Source of the DNA: Mangrovicoccus sp. HB161399
Lineage (GTDB): Bacteria; Pseudomonadota; Alphaproteobacteria; Rhodobacterales; Rhodobacteraceae
Reading direction: 5' to 3'
Length of the DNA: 64,000 nt
Assembly (NCBI RefSeq): GCF_013184745.1
Contig: NZ_JAATVU010000031.1
Span: forward strand, 1-64,000
Shown here: positions 52,263 to 60,929 of the stretch, one piece after another
How positions within the stretch are numbered: position 1 is the first letter of the stretch
Layout of the letters: each line of letters starts with the position of its first letter
Made by a program: the position numbers and the translations under genes
Notes under the pieces: generated by a model
Databases searched by the model: none
Seen by the model: only the letters and a program-made list of their open reading frames with translations
Told to the model about the DNA's origin: nothing

Positions 52263-53291
52263 ATGGACATGCCGCCTGCCCGCCCGGACTGGAAGACCCC
52301 CACGATCCGGGAGATCGCCGCGCTGGCCGGCGTCGGCCCAGCCACCGTCGACAGGGTGCTCAACAACCGCGAAGGCGTGCGGACGAAGACGCGCCAGCGC
52401 GTGCTCGGCGCGCTGGAGAAGCTCCGCCAGGAGGCGGGCTCGGCCGAGGGCAAGACCGAGCTGCGGCTGTTCTGCGATTCCGGCGAGGGTTTCAACGCCG
52501 CGATGCGCCGGGCGGTCGAGGAGGTGAACCGCCGTCTGCCCGGCATCGTCCTGCACGACCATTACGAGCGCACCAGCCAGACCGATCCGATGGTCCTGGC
52601 GCGCGAGATCACCGAACACGGGCTGGAGGCGAAGGGCGCCGTCGTCATCGCCCGCGAGCATCCGGCGATCAACCGCGCGATCCGGCGGCTGGAAGCCGCG
52701 GGCGTCCCCGTGGTCTGCCTGACCACCGACCTGCCCTCCTCGCGGCGCAGCGCCTATGTCGGCAATGACCAGTATGCGGCGGGGTCCGTCGCCGGGCTGC
52801 TGATCGGCAACGCGCTGGAAAAATGCGAAGGCCGCCGCATCCTCTTCGTGATGAGCGAGCCGTTCCGCTGCCAGCAGGAGCGCGAGATGGGCTTCCGCCG
52901 CACGCTGCGCAACGACTTTCCCTACCTGCGGATCGAGGAGCGGGTGATCGTCGACGACGACCCGGGCAATGCCCATGCCCAGTTCAGCCAGTATATCGAG
53001 GCCAACGGCCCGCCCGCCGCCATCTACAACGTGGCCGGCGCCAACCGCGGCCTCGCCCGGGCGCTGAAGGACATCGGCCGCGCGGAAGAGACGGTCTTCG
53101 TCGGCCACGAGCTGACGCCGCATTCCCGGCTGCTGCTGGAGGAGAAGGTGATGGACTACGTCATCTCGCACGATTTCGCGGCCGAGGTGGCGATGGCGGC
53201 GCGCTGGATCCGGGAATGGCACCAGGGGCTGCGCAGCGACCCACCGCACACGCCGATCTTGGTGCATACCCGCTACAATTGCGGGTTCTGA
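52263..53291 (+). CDS. LacI-family transcriptional regulator
   Basis: A 342-residue LacI/GalR regulator. The helix-turn-helix (TIREIAALAGVGPATVDRVL, then NNREGVRTKTRQRV) is in the first 40 residues. A type I periplasmic-binding-protein effector domain follows (TELRLFCDSGEGF, YVGNDQYAAGSVAGLLIGNA, VFVGHELTPHSR). I start it at MDMPPARP; the frame stays open upstream, but that part reads through the operators. It is divergent from the third ABC operon and probably controls it and itself through the TGATGT repeats. It is about as distant from the LacI at 25655 as family members usually are. Confidence 0.92.
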   Translation: MDMPPARPDWKTPTIREIAALAGVGPATVDRVLNNREGVRTKTRQRVLGALEKLRQEAGSAEGKTELRLFCDSGEGFNAAMRRAVEEVNRRLPGIVLHDHYERTSQTDPMVLAREITEHGLEAKGAVVIAREHPAINRAIRRLEAAGVPVVCLTTDLPSSRRSAYVGNDQYAAGSVAGLLIGNALEKCEGRRILFVMSEPFRCQQEREMGFRRTLRNDFPYLRIEERVIVDDDPGNAHAQFSQYIEANGPPAAIYNVAGANRGLARALKDIGRAEETVFVGHELTPHSRLLLEEKVMDYVISHDFAAEVAMAARWIREWHQGLRSDPPHTPILVHTRYNCGF

Positions 53292-53305
53292 TCCCCGCAG
53301 CCGGC

Positions 53306-53334
53306 GCCGGGGCGGTGGCGGGCACCGCCCCGGC
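53306..53334. terminator. bidirectional terminator
   Basis: GCCGGGGCGGTG pairs with CACCGCCCCGGC around a 5-base loop, a 12-bp perfect stem. It fills most of the 48-bp gap between the rightward lacI and the leftward dehydratase gene. Confidence 0.7.
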
Positions 53335-53339
53335 CGCGC

Positions 53340-55085
53340 TCACTCGGCGGCGCTCAGCCGGTCCTCTCCGGCGGCCTCGGCCGCCGGTTCCGGCACGAGG
53401 AAGCGGAAATCGCAGCCCGCCTCCGCCTGCAGGATCTCCCGGTGGTAGAGCCGGTCATAGCCGCGCCGCTCCACCGCGGGCGCCGGGGGCATTTCCGCAC
53501 GGCGCCGCGCCAGCTCCTCCTCGGAGACCAGCAGTTCCAGCTTCCGCTCGGCCACGCTCATGCGGATGCGGTCACCGTCGCGCACCAGGCCGATCGTGCC
53601 GCCCGAGGCCGCGTCCGGCGAGACATGCAGCACGATCGTGCCGTAGGCGGTGCCCGACATGCGCGCATCCGACATGCGGATCATGTCGGTGACGCCGGCC
53701 TGGGCCAGCTTCTTCGGGATCGGCAGGTAGCCCGCCTCGGGCATCGAGGCCTCGCTGGCGGGCCCGGCATTCTGCAGCACCAGGATGTCGGCGGCGGTCA
53801 CGTCGAGATCGGGATCGTCGATCCGCTCGGCCAGATCGGCGAGCGAGCTGAACACCACCGCGCGGGCCTCGGACTCGAACAGGCTTTCATCCGCCGCCGA
53901 GCGCTTCAGGATCGCGCCATTGGGCGCGAGATTGCCGTAGAGCGCAACCAGCCCGCCATTGGCGCGCACCGGCGCCCTGCCCTCGTGGATGACGTTGCGG
54001 TCGACCCAGGGGTCCGCCGCCTCAATCCGGTCGCCGACGGTCTCGCCGGTGATGGTCACGGCGTCGAGATGCAGCAGGTCGCGCAGTTCGCGCATCACCG
54101 CCGGAATGCCGCCCGCATAGTGCAGGTCCTCCATGTAGAAGGCGCCGGTGGGCTTGAGGTCCACCAGAACCGGCGTGCGGTCGGAGATCTCGTTCAGCCG
54201 GTGCAGATCCAGCGACAGCCCGGCCCGCCCGGCGATGGCCGCCAGGTGCAGCACCGCATTGGTCGAGCCGCCGAGCGCCAGCAGCACGGTGACCGCGTTT
54301 TCCAGCGCCTCGCGGGTCAGGATCGCCTTCGGCGTGCGGTCCGAGCCGATGAGGTCCACCGCGAGCTTGCCGGTTGCTTCGGCCATGCGCAGCCGGTCGG
54401 CGCTGACCGCCGGGATCGCCGCGCCCATGGCGGGCATCATGCCCATCGCCTCGGTCAGGCTGGCCATGGTCGAGGCCGTCCCCATCACCGCGCAGGTCCC
54501 TGCGGTGGAGGCGAGCTTCTGCTCGACCGTGTCGATTTCCTGGTCGTCGATCTTGTTCGCCCGGTACTGCTGCCAGAAGCGGCGGCAATCGGTGCAGGCG
54601 CCCAGCCGGTGCTCCTTGTGGCGGCCAGTGGACATCGGACCGGCGACCAGCTGCACGGCCGGCAGATCCGCCGAAACCGCGCCCATCAGCTGCGCCGGAA
54701 CGGTCTTGTCGCAGCCGCCCAGCAGCACGACCGAGTCCATCGGCTGGGCGCGAACCATCTCCTCCACATCCATCGACATCAGGTTGCGGAATTTCAGCGA
54801 GGTCGGCGACAGGAACACCTCGCCCAGCGAGATCGTCGGAAACTCGATCGGCAGGGCGCCCGCGGCCAGAACGCCGCGCTTCACCGCCTCGATCATCTCG
54901 GGGAAATGCCGGTGGCAGTTGTTGAAGCCCGAGGCCGAATGGGCGATGCCGACGATCGGCTTGTCCAGCATCTCGCGGCTGTAGCCCATCGAGGAGGCGA
55001 AGCTGCGGCGCAGGTATTTCGAGAATTTCGCGTCGCCGTAATTGGTCAGGCCGCGGGCGATCCCCTGGGGCTTGTCTTTGGTCAT
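53340..55085 (-). CDS. IlvD/Edd-family sugar-acid dehydratase
   Basis: A 581-residue Fe-S dehydratase of the arabinonate/xylonate branch, which turns aldonic acids into 2-keto-3-deoxy acids. Cluster-region cysteines are in LLGGCDKTVPAQ, GACTDCRRFW and GTCAVMGTASTMASL. The LGGSTNAVLHL and MSDARMSGTAYGTI segments are typical. Length fits L-arabinonate dehydratase better than IlvD for branched amino acids. The start at MTKDKPQG follows CAGGAGACCAGA. It is the last gene of the leftward TRAP operon; an aldehyde dehydrogenase precedes it by 13 bp. Together they suggest oxidative sugar-acid breakdown. Confidence 0.9.
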   Translation of the reverse strand: MTKDKPQGIARGLTNYGDAKFSKYLRRSFASSMGYSREMLDKPIVGIAHSASGFNNCHRHFPEMIEAVKRGVLAAGALPIEFPTISLGEVFLSPTSLKFRNLMSMDVEEMVRAQPMDSVVLLGGCDKTVPAQLMGAVSADLPAVQLVAGPMSTGRHKEHRLGACTDCRRFWQQYRANKIDDQEIDTVEQKLASTAGTCAVMGTASTMASLTEAMGMMPAMGAAIPAVSADRLRMAEATGKLAVDLIGSDRTPKAILTREALENAVTVLLALGGSTNAVLHLAAIAGRAGLSLDLHRLNEISDRTPVLVDLKPTGAFYMEDLHYAGGIPAVMRELRDLLHLDAVTITGETVGDRIEAADPWVDRNVIHEGRAPVRANGGLVALYGNLAPNGAILKRSAADESLFESEARAVVFSSLADLAERIDDPDLDVTAADILVLQNAGPASEASMPEAGYLPIPKKLAQAGVTDMIRMSDARMSGTAYGTIVLHVSPDAASGGTIGLVRDGDRIRMSVAERKLELLVSEEELARRRAEMPPAPAVERRGYDRLYHREILQAEAGCDFRFLVPEPAAEAAGEDRLSAAE

Positions 55086-55098
55086 TCTGGTCTCCTGC

Positions 55099-56544
55099 TC
55101 AGGCAAGCCGCTGCTTGACGTATTTGGGTTCGAGATAGTCGAGGATGCCGAGCTGCCCGCCCTCGCGCCCCGAGCCGCTGTCCTTGATGCCGCCGAACGG
55201 CGCCTCGGCGGTGGCCAGCAGCATGTCGTTGACGCCGATCATCCCGGCCTCGAGCGCGCTGGCCGCACGGTCCGCGGTCGCCATCGAGCCGGTGAAGACA
55301 TAGGCCGCCAGTCCGAAGGGCAGCGCATTGGCGCGCGCGATCGCCTCGTCGAAGCCCGCGAAGGGCATGATCGGGGCGACCGGGCCGAAGGGTTCCTCGG
55401 ACAGGATGCGGGCATCCTCCGGGACCTGGCCCAGCACGGTCGGCTCGACATAGAAGCCGCGGTTGCTTTCGGGCGGCACGCCGCCCCCGGCCAGCACCTC
55501 GGCGCCCTTCGCGCGGGCGTCCCCGATCAGGTCCAGCACGCGGTCGCGGCCGCGGGCATTTGCCATCGGGCCGAATTCGACGCCGTCGTCCAGCCCGCGG
55601 CCGATCTTCAGCGATTTCGCGGTCCGCGCCATCGCCTCGGCGAAGGGCTGGTAGATGTCCTCATGGACATAGAAGCGGCTGGGCGAGATGCAGACCTGGC
55701 CGGCATTGCGGAACTTGGTGCGCGCGCAGAGCGTGCCCGCGGCCTCCGGATCGGCATCGGGAAAGACCAGCACCGGGGCATGGCCGCCGAGCTCCATCGA
55801 CACCTTCTTCAGGTGCCGCCCCGCCAGTTCCGAGATCAGCCGCCCGACCGGGACGGAGCCGGTCAGCGAGACCTTGCGGATCACCGGCGAGGCGACGAGA
55901 TGGGCGGAGATCTCCGCCGGGTCCCCCGTCACCACGTTCAGCACGCCTGCCGGAAGCCCCGCCGCTGCGGCGCAGTCGGCGATGCGGAACATGGCCGAAG
56001 GCGCCTCTTCCGAGGGCTTGATCACCACCGGGCAGCCGGCCGCCAGCGCCGCGGCCACCTTGCGCGCGGGCAGCAGCGCCGGGAAGTTCCAGGCGGTGAA
56101 CGCGGCAACCGGGCCCACGGGCTCATAGCGCACGTCGAGGCGCAGCCCCGGCTCGCGGCCGGGCAGGCTGTGGCCCCAGATGCGCCGCGCCTCGTCGGCC
56201 ATCCAGTCGAACTGGTCGCAGGCGGCCTGCCATTCGCCCTTCGCCTCGGCCAGCGGCTTGCCGGTCTCGGCGCTCATTTCCGCCGCCGCCTCCTCGGCAC
56301 AGGCGACCATGGCCGAGGCGATGGCCCGCAGGATGCGCGAGCGGTCCCAGCCAGAGGTTTCGCGCCAGAGGGGCGCCGCGGCCTCCACGGCGGCAAGCGC
56401 GCGGTCGAGATCGGCAATCCCGGCGCGGGCGATGCTGCCGAGCCGGTCCTCGGTCGCGGGATCGATGACGGCAAGCGCCTGTCCGGCGGATACCGGCTGC
56501 CATGCGCCGCCGATGAAGAGGCCGTAGCGGTCGTAATGGGTCAT
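55099..56544 (-). CDS. NAD(P)-dependent aldehyde dehydrogenase
   Basis: A 481-residue ALDH of the succinate/2-oxoglutarate-semialdehyde branch. The cofactor region is AFTAWNFPALLPARKVAAAL, the catalytic Glu is in MELGGHAP and the catalytic Cys in NAGQVCISPSRF. I start it at MTHYDRYG, which aligns with the paralogue at 41746 (MYDSYGLF). Beside an arabinonate-type dehydratase, 2-oxoglutarate-semialdehyde oxidation or oxidation of a sugar aldehyde is plausible. The two ALDHs share the same plan over their whole length. Confidence 0.92.
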   Translation of the reverse strand: MTHYDRYGLFIGGAWQPVSAGQALAVIDPATEDRLGSIARAGIADLDRALAAVEAAAPLWRETSGWDRSRILRAIASAMVACAEEAAAEMSAETGKPLAEAKGEWQAACDQFDWMADEARRIWGHSLPGREPGLRLDVRYEPVGPVAAFTAWNFPALLPARKVAAALAAGCPVVIKPSEEAPSAMFRIADCAAAAGLPAGVLNVVTGDPAEISAHLVASPVIRKVSLTGSVPVGRLISELAGRHLKKVSMELGGHAPVLVFPDADPEAAGTLCARTKFRNAGQVCISPSRFYVHEDIYQPFAEAMARTAKSLKIGRGLDDGVEFGPMANARGRDRVLDLIGDARAKGAEVLAGGGVPPESNRGFYVEPTVLGQVPEDARILSEEPFGPVAPIMPFAGFDEAIARANALPFGLAAYVFTGSMATADRAASALEAGMIGVNDMLLATAEAPFGGIKDSGSGREGGQLGILDYLEPKYVKQRLA

Positions 56545-56579
56545 GTCCTGTCCTTTCCTGGACCAGTCCCCGGGGAGGG

Positions 56580-57128
56580 TCAGAGATGTTCGGGGAGGGC
56601 GCGCTTCGAGATGCCGCCGCCGTCGCGCCGCTCGCGCCCGGCGAAGCTGCCGCGAAGCTCGTGCAGGGCGCGGGTCAGCCCGGCGAGACTGTAGACCGCC
56701 ATCACCGCGCCCGCGAAGGGGATCGCGCCGTAGTAGAAGGCCATGTCGATCTGCATGAAGGCGGTGACCTCGCGGCTCATCAGCGTGAAGGCCAGCCCGA
56801 CCTTCACCAGCATGAAGGCGAAGGCGAGCATGAGGATCTGCACCAGCAGCTCGGCCGGACGGCCGAAGCCGGGGAAGGCCGCGGTGATCACGTCGACGCG
56901 GTAGAGCGCGCCCTCGCGCCACAGCGCGATCGCCCCCGAGATCGTCAGCCAGACGGTCGCAAGTTCGACGATCTCGTCATAGGCGGCGAAGGGAATCCCG
57001 GTGGTGCGCGCCGCGACGCGGGCCAGCAGCAGCAGGAACAGCACGGTGAGGCAGAGCACGACGCCCCAGCGCGACAGGCGGGCGACCAGGCGGTCGGCGC
57101 CGGAGAGAATGGATTTGAGCGTTTCCAT
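56580..57128 (-). CDS. TRAP transporter small permease, DctQ type
   Basis: A 182-residue inner-membrane protein with four hydrophobic spans, as expected for a DctQ subunit. The second span region, AAYDEIVELATVWLTISGAI, and the later RVDVITAAFPGFGRPAELLV match the family. It starts 2 bp after the DctM gene. In most TRAP operons the order is P-Q-M; here it is P-M-Q. It forms the membrane complex with DctM. Confidence 0.88.
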   Translation of the reverse strand: METLKSILSGADRLVARLSRWGVVLCLTVLFLLLLARVAARTTGIPFAAYDEIVELATVWLTISGAIALWREGALYRVDVITAAFPGFGRPAELLVQILMLAFAFMLVKVGLAFTLMSREVTAFMQIDMAFYYGAIPFAGAVMAVYSLAGLTRALHELRGSFAGRERRDGGGISKRALPEHL

Positions 57129-57130
57129 GG

Positions 57131-58417
57131 TCAGAACCCGAAGAGTGCGGGGACCCACATGACGAGGCCCGGAATGAAGGTGACGGCAAGCAGCACGACG
57201 ACGAGGCCGACGAGGTAGATCCAGACCTCGCGGATGATCGACAGCAGGTCGATATTGGCCACTTGCGAGACGGTGTAGAGGCAGAGCCCCACCGGCGGGG
57301 TAATCAGGCCGATCATCAGGTTCAGCACGACGATCACGCCGAAATGCACCGGGTCGACGCCCAGCTGCTGGGTCACCGGCAGGAGCATCGGCATGCAGAT
57401 CACCATGACCGCGATGCCCTCGATGAACATGCCGAGGATCAGGAGGATCGCGTTGATCATCAGCAGAACGGCCCAGGGCTCGTGGCTGATGCCCAGAAGC
57501 GCGGAGACGACCGCGTTCGGCACCTGCTGCTGCACCAGCACCCAGGAAAACGGCGCGGCCAGCGCCATGATGAACAGGACCTGCGCCGCCTGCCGTCCCG
57601 AGGTCCAGAGCACCTCGGGCAGGTCCGCGACCTTCAGCTCGCCATAGACCACGATGCCGATGAAGGCGGCGTAGGCGGCGGCCAGAACGGCGGCCTCGGT
57701 CGGCGTCACCCAGCCCAGCAGCAGCCCGCCGACGACGAAGAGCGGCATGGCGAGCGCCGGCAGCGCCTCGGCGATGGTCCGCAGGCTCTCGCGCAGGCCG
57801 GGACGTTCCGACAGCTTCGGCAGGCCCTTGGCGCGGGCGGTCAGGGCGATCACCGCCATCATCGACAGGCCCATCAGCAGGCCCGGCATGATGCCGGCCA
57901 GGAACAGCGCGCCGACCGAGACATTGGCCAGGCTGCCATAGATCACGAAGGGGATGGAGGGCGGCACCACCGGACCGATGGTCGAGGAGGCGGCGGTGAT
58001 CGCGGCGGCATAGGCCGGATCGTAGCCCGCATCCCTCATCGCCTTGACCTCGACCACGCCGAGACCGGCGCTGTCGGCCACGGCGGACCCCGACATGCCG
58101 GAGAACAGCATCGAGCCCACCACGTTGACATGGCCGAGCCCGCCGCGGACCCGGCCGACGAAGACCTGCGCGGTGTGGAAGATCCGGTGGGTCATGCCGC
58201 CGGTATTCATCAGGTTGCCCGCCAGGATGAAGAACGGGATGGCCAGCAGCGAGAACGAGGTCATCCCCGTGTAGAAGCGCTGGATGAAGATCACGAGCAG
58301 GTCGGGACCGGCGGCCCAGACCATGGTTCCCGCGGCCATGGCGCCGAGGGCCACCGCGATGGGCAGCCCGAAGACGATCAGGGCCACGAGGCTTGACATG
58401 ATGACGAAGACGCTCAT
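57131..58417 (-). CDS. TRAP transporter large permease, DctM type
   Basis: A 428-residue inner-membrane protein with about twelve spans. Family segments GMSGSAVADSAGLGVVEVKA, IGPVVPPSIPFVIYGSLANV and the C-terminal GLITPPVGLCLYTVSQVA are clear. It uses an ion gradient to import the acid delivered by the DctP protein encoded 81 bp upstream. The substrate is probably a sugar acid, given the dehydratase and ALDH in the operon. Confidence 0.93.
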   Translation of the reverse strand: MSVFVIMSSLVALIVFGLPIAVALGAMAAGTMVWAAGPDLLVIFIQRFYTGMTSFSLLAIPFFILAGNLMNTGGMTHRIFHTAQVFVGRVRGGLGHVNVVGSMLFSGMSGSAVADSAGLGVVEVKAMRDAGYDPAYAAAITAASSTIGPVVPPSIPFVIYGSLANVSVGALFLAGIMPGLLMGLSMMAVIALTARAKGLPKLSERPGLRESLRTIAEALPALAMPLFVVGGLLLGWVTPTEAAVLAAAYAAFIGIVVYGELKVADLPEVLWTSGRQAAQVLFIMALAAPFSWVLVQQQVPNAVVSALLGISHEPWAVLLMINAILLILGMFIEGIAVMVICMPMLLPVTQQLGVDPVHFGVIVVLNLMIGLITPPVGLCLYTVSQVANIDLLSIIREVWIYLVGLVVVLLAVTFIPGLVMWVPALFGF

Positions 58418-58456
58418 CGGTCTCGAACTTTCTCTCTGGCCCGCCTGGCCGCATGG

Positions 58457-58480
58457 CGCCGCGGCCCGGAGGCCGCGGCG
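58457..58480 (-). terminator. hairpin between DctP and DctM genes
   Basis: CGCCGCGGCC pairs with GGCCGCGGCG around CGGA, a 10-bp stem in the 81-bp gap. As in the ABC operons, it separates the binding-protein gene from the permease genes. Confidence 0.5.
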
Positions 58481-58498
58481 GGGTGGCAGGCAATTGCG

Positions 58499-59518
58499 TC
58501 AGGCGGTGCGGGCGGCCTCGACGAAGCCCATCCAGGTGTCCCAGGTGTCCTTTCCGATGCGCTCGCGCATGACGTCCCAGGCGGGCTCCATCTTCGCGCG
58601 GAACGGTGCCGGGTCCGGCCGGGTGATCTGCACGCCGTCATCGTCCATCGCCGACAGCATCTCCTCCTCGCCGTCCATGGTTGCCTGCTGCGCCCATTGC
58701 CCGGCCTTGATCCCCTCCTCGGAGAGCACCGCCTGCACGTCGGGCGAGAGCCGCTTCCAGGTCATCGGCGAGGCGACGAGCATGAAGGAGGTGTAGATGT
58801 GGCGCGTGGTGGCGATGTGCTTCTGCACCTCGTAGAACTTGTTGGCGTAATCGACCGAGATCGGGTTGTCCTGGCCGTCGACCACGCCGCTGGACAGCGC
58901 GAGGTAGAGCTCGTCGAAGGCGATGGTCTGGGTGACCGCGCCGAGCGCGTCGAAGGTGGCCTTGATCGACAGTTCCGGCGGCACGCGCAGCTTCAGGCCC
59001 TGCACGTCCTCGGGACTGTTGACCGGCCGCTTGCTGTTCGATAGCGCGCGGAAGCCGTATTCGAAATTCGCGATCCAGGTCAGCTTGTTGCGGTCGAAGA
59101 ACTCCATCAGCCAGGGCTTTGCGGTCTCGCCGAGAACGCGGTGGGCATGCTCGTAGCCATCGAACTGGTAGGGGATCTGGATGACGTTGGCGGTGCGGTC
59201 CTGGCTTTCGATGTTCGGCGGGTTGAACATCACGAGGTCGAGCGCGCCCAGCTGGGCCTGCTTGACCATGTCGGGCGGCGAGCCGAGCGAGGCGTTCGGG
59301 AAGACCGAGATCTCCACCTCGCCGTTGGTGCGCTCGGCGACGGCCGCCGCCATCTTCTCCACCGCCTGGTAGGACGGGTGGGTCGAGCCCAGCTGGTGGC
59401 CGAGCTTCAGGCTCACCGCGGCACGCGCGCGTCCCGGACGCAGGCCCAGCCCGCCGGCAAGCGCGCCCGCGCCCGCCGTCTGCAGAAGCTGCCGCCGGTT
59501 CATGATCAGTCTGGTCAT
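58499..59518 (-). CDS. TRAP transporter solute-binding protein, DctP type
   Basis: A 339-residue periplasmic binding protein for C4-like or sugar acids. The N terminus carries a twin-arginine signal (NRRQLLQTAGAGALAGGLGL, ending near ARA), so export is probably by Tat. DctP segments include GHQLGSTHPSYQAVEKMAAA, VQGLKLRVPPE (carboxylate-binding Arg), and FDELYLALSSGVVDGQDNP. The start at MTRLIMNRR follows a GGGAGGAACC site. It feeds the DctM/DctQ permeases that follow. Confidence 0.92.
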   Translation of the reverse strand: MTRLIMNRRQLLQTAGAGALAGGLGLRPGRARAAVSLKLGHQLGSTHPSYQAVEKMAAAVAERTNGEVEISVFPNASLGSPPDMVKQAQLGALDLVMFNPPNIESQDRTANVIQIPYQFDGYEHAHRVLGETAKPWLMEFFDRNKLTWIANFEYGFRALSNSKRPVNSPEDVQGLKLRVPPELSIKATFDALGAVTQTIAFDELYLALSSGVVDGQDNPISVDYANKFYEVQKHIATTRHIYTSFMLVASPMTWKRLSPDVQAVLSEEGIKAGQWAQQATMDGEEEMLSAMDDDGVQITRPDPAPFRAKMEPAWDVMRERIGKDTWDTWMGFVEAARTA

Positions 59519-59540
59519 TTGGGTTCCTCCCTTGATCCTT

Positions 59541-59559
59541 CCGGGGCCCCCTGCCCCGG
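59541..59559 (-). terminator. small hairpin before dctP
   Basis: CCGGGGC pairs with GCCCCGG around a 5-base loop in the 93-bp gap between the TIM-barrel gene and dctP. It might be an RNA processing or attenuation element within the operon; the support is slight. Confidence 0.3.
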
Positions 59560-59611
59560 CTTTCCGGCCCGGCCCGGCGCTCCTCAACGCGGGTCGGGCC
59601 TCCTGCCCGCC

Positions 59612-60427
59612 TCAGGCGGCGGGCACGGCCGCGGCTTCTGCCAGAAGCCTGCGGATGTCTTCCAGGCAGTCGTCGAGCACCTGCGCCGGGCCGCGCCGGT
59701 CTCCGGCGAACCAGTGGCTCTCATGCTCGATCGACACCGGGCCGCGGTAGCCGCCCTCGATCAGCGCGCGCAGCATCGCCGCAAGGTCGATCTCGCCCTG
59801 CCCGATCGGCACGAAGCGGAAGGTTTCCGGCGTGCCGGTCACGTCCTTGAGGTGCATGTGCACGACATGCGGCGCCAGCTTGCGCGCCGCCTCGGTCACG
59901 TCGTCCCCCATCGGCTTCAGGTGCGAGGCGTCGAAGTTGATCTTCAGCCCCGGTGCCGCGGCGATCGCCTCCAGCGCGCCGGCCGCGGTGCCGATCTCGC
60001 GCCCGACGATGGGCTCGAGCGCCAGGGCCAGCCCCAGTTTCTCCGCATCGCCAACCGCCATCCGCAGCGAATGGTGCAGCGAGCCGAGCGTCGTTTCCTC
60101 TCCGGGGATGACATGCACGGTCCCGATGCTGAGATCGGGCGCGCGCGCCATCATCGCCGCCGTCCAGGCCAGCGCGGCATCGCGGCGGTCGGCATCCTTG
60201 GAGCCGAAATCGCGGTGATGCAGGCAGAAGGCCGAATAGGGCCCGAGCTGCGCCAGCTCCGCGATCGTGCCGGCGGGCGTGTCCAGCCCCAGATGCGCGG
60301 GACCCCAGGGCAGGACTTCGGCATTCAGTTCGGCCATGTCGTAGCCGTGGCCGCGGATCGTCCGCACGGCCTCTGCCACGGGCATGTCGGCAAGGAAGCC
60401 GGTATGGAATGAGGTGGGCAGCATCAT
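59612..60427 (-). CDS. TIM-barrel sugar isomerase/epimerase (Hyi-like)
   Basis: A 271-residue xylose-isomerase-like TIM barrel. Likely metal ligands: Glu in LALEPIVGREIG, Asp/His in INFDASHLKPMG, His in VVHMHLKDVTG and Glu in GPVSIEHESHW. Its size is close to hydroxypyruvate isomerase, and its neighbours (a TPP enzyme, a 3-HIBADH-like dehydrogenase and GlcG) recall the gcl-hyi-glxR cluster. The TPP enzyme is not a typical glyoxylate carboligase, however, so the substrate stays open. Confidence 0.85.
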   Translation of the reverse strand: MMLPTSFHTGFLADMPVAEAVRTIRGHGYDMAELNAEVLPWGPAHLGLDTPAGTIAELAQLGPYSAFCLHHRDFGSKDADRRDAALAWTAAMMARAPDLSIGTVHVIPGEETTLGSLHHSLRMAVGDAEKLGLALALEPIVGREIGTAAGALEAIAAAPGLKINFDASHLKPMGDDVTEAARKLAPHVVHMHLKDVTGTPETFRFVPIGQGEIDLAAMLRALIEGGYRGPVSIEHESHWFAGDRRGPAQVLDDCLEDIRRLLAEAAAVPAA

Positions 60428-60484
60428 GGTCCTGTCCTCTCTCTGGTTGCGGCGGGCGCAGCGCGGCGCCCGCCCGTGACGGGG

Positions 60485-60928
60485 TCAGCCGAAGAGCTTC
60501 AGCGCCTCGGTGCCGATCTCGGTATCGCCGGTCCAGTGGCCGCCCGAGCAGCCGATGGCACCTGCGACCTGGCCGTCGATCACGATCGGCTGGCCGCCGC
60601 CGAAGACCACCAGGCGGTGCACGCCCGAGGGTGCGCCGATGCGCAGCGGCTCGTCGGACTCCATGATCTCCTGCCACTTGTGGGTGGCGATGTGCGAGAC
60701 CGCGGCGGTGTAGGCCTTGTCGATGGCGATCTGGGCGGAGGCCGGGTTGGCCGTGTCCATCCGCGCGAAGGCCATCAGGAAGCCGCCGTCATCGACCACC
60801 GCGACCGAGACATGCTTGCCGATCTTGGCGGCATGCTCCATCGCGCGGGCGATCAGCTCCTCGGCCGCGGCCTTGGTGACGACCGGCTTCGTCCGGGTCA
60901 GGCTCATCGGGCTCAGATCCTCGGGCAT
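60485..60928 (-). CDS. GlcG/HbpS-family protein
   Basis: A 147-residue GlcG-type protein, normal length. The family's VSVAVVDDGGFLMAFARMD and the C-terminal VIDGQVAGAIGCSGGHW are present. Members bind heme or small ligands, and many lie in glycolate, diol or sugar-acid operons, where the role is not settled. No signal peptide is seen. It starts 1 bp after the stop of the dehydrogenase gene, so it is co-translated. Confidence 0.9.
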   Translation of the reverse strand: MPEDLSPMSLTRTKPVVTKAAAEELIARAMEHAAKIGKHVSVAVVDDGGFLMAFARMDTANPASAQIAIDKAYTAAVSHIATHKWQEIMESDEPLRIGAPSGVHRLVVFGGGQPIVIDGQVAGAIGCSGGHWTGDTEIGTEALKLFG

Positions 60929-60929
60929 G

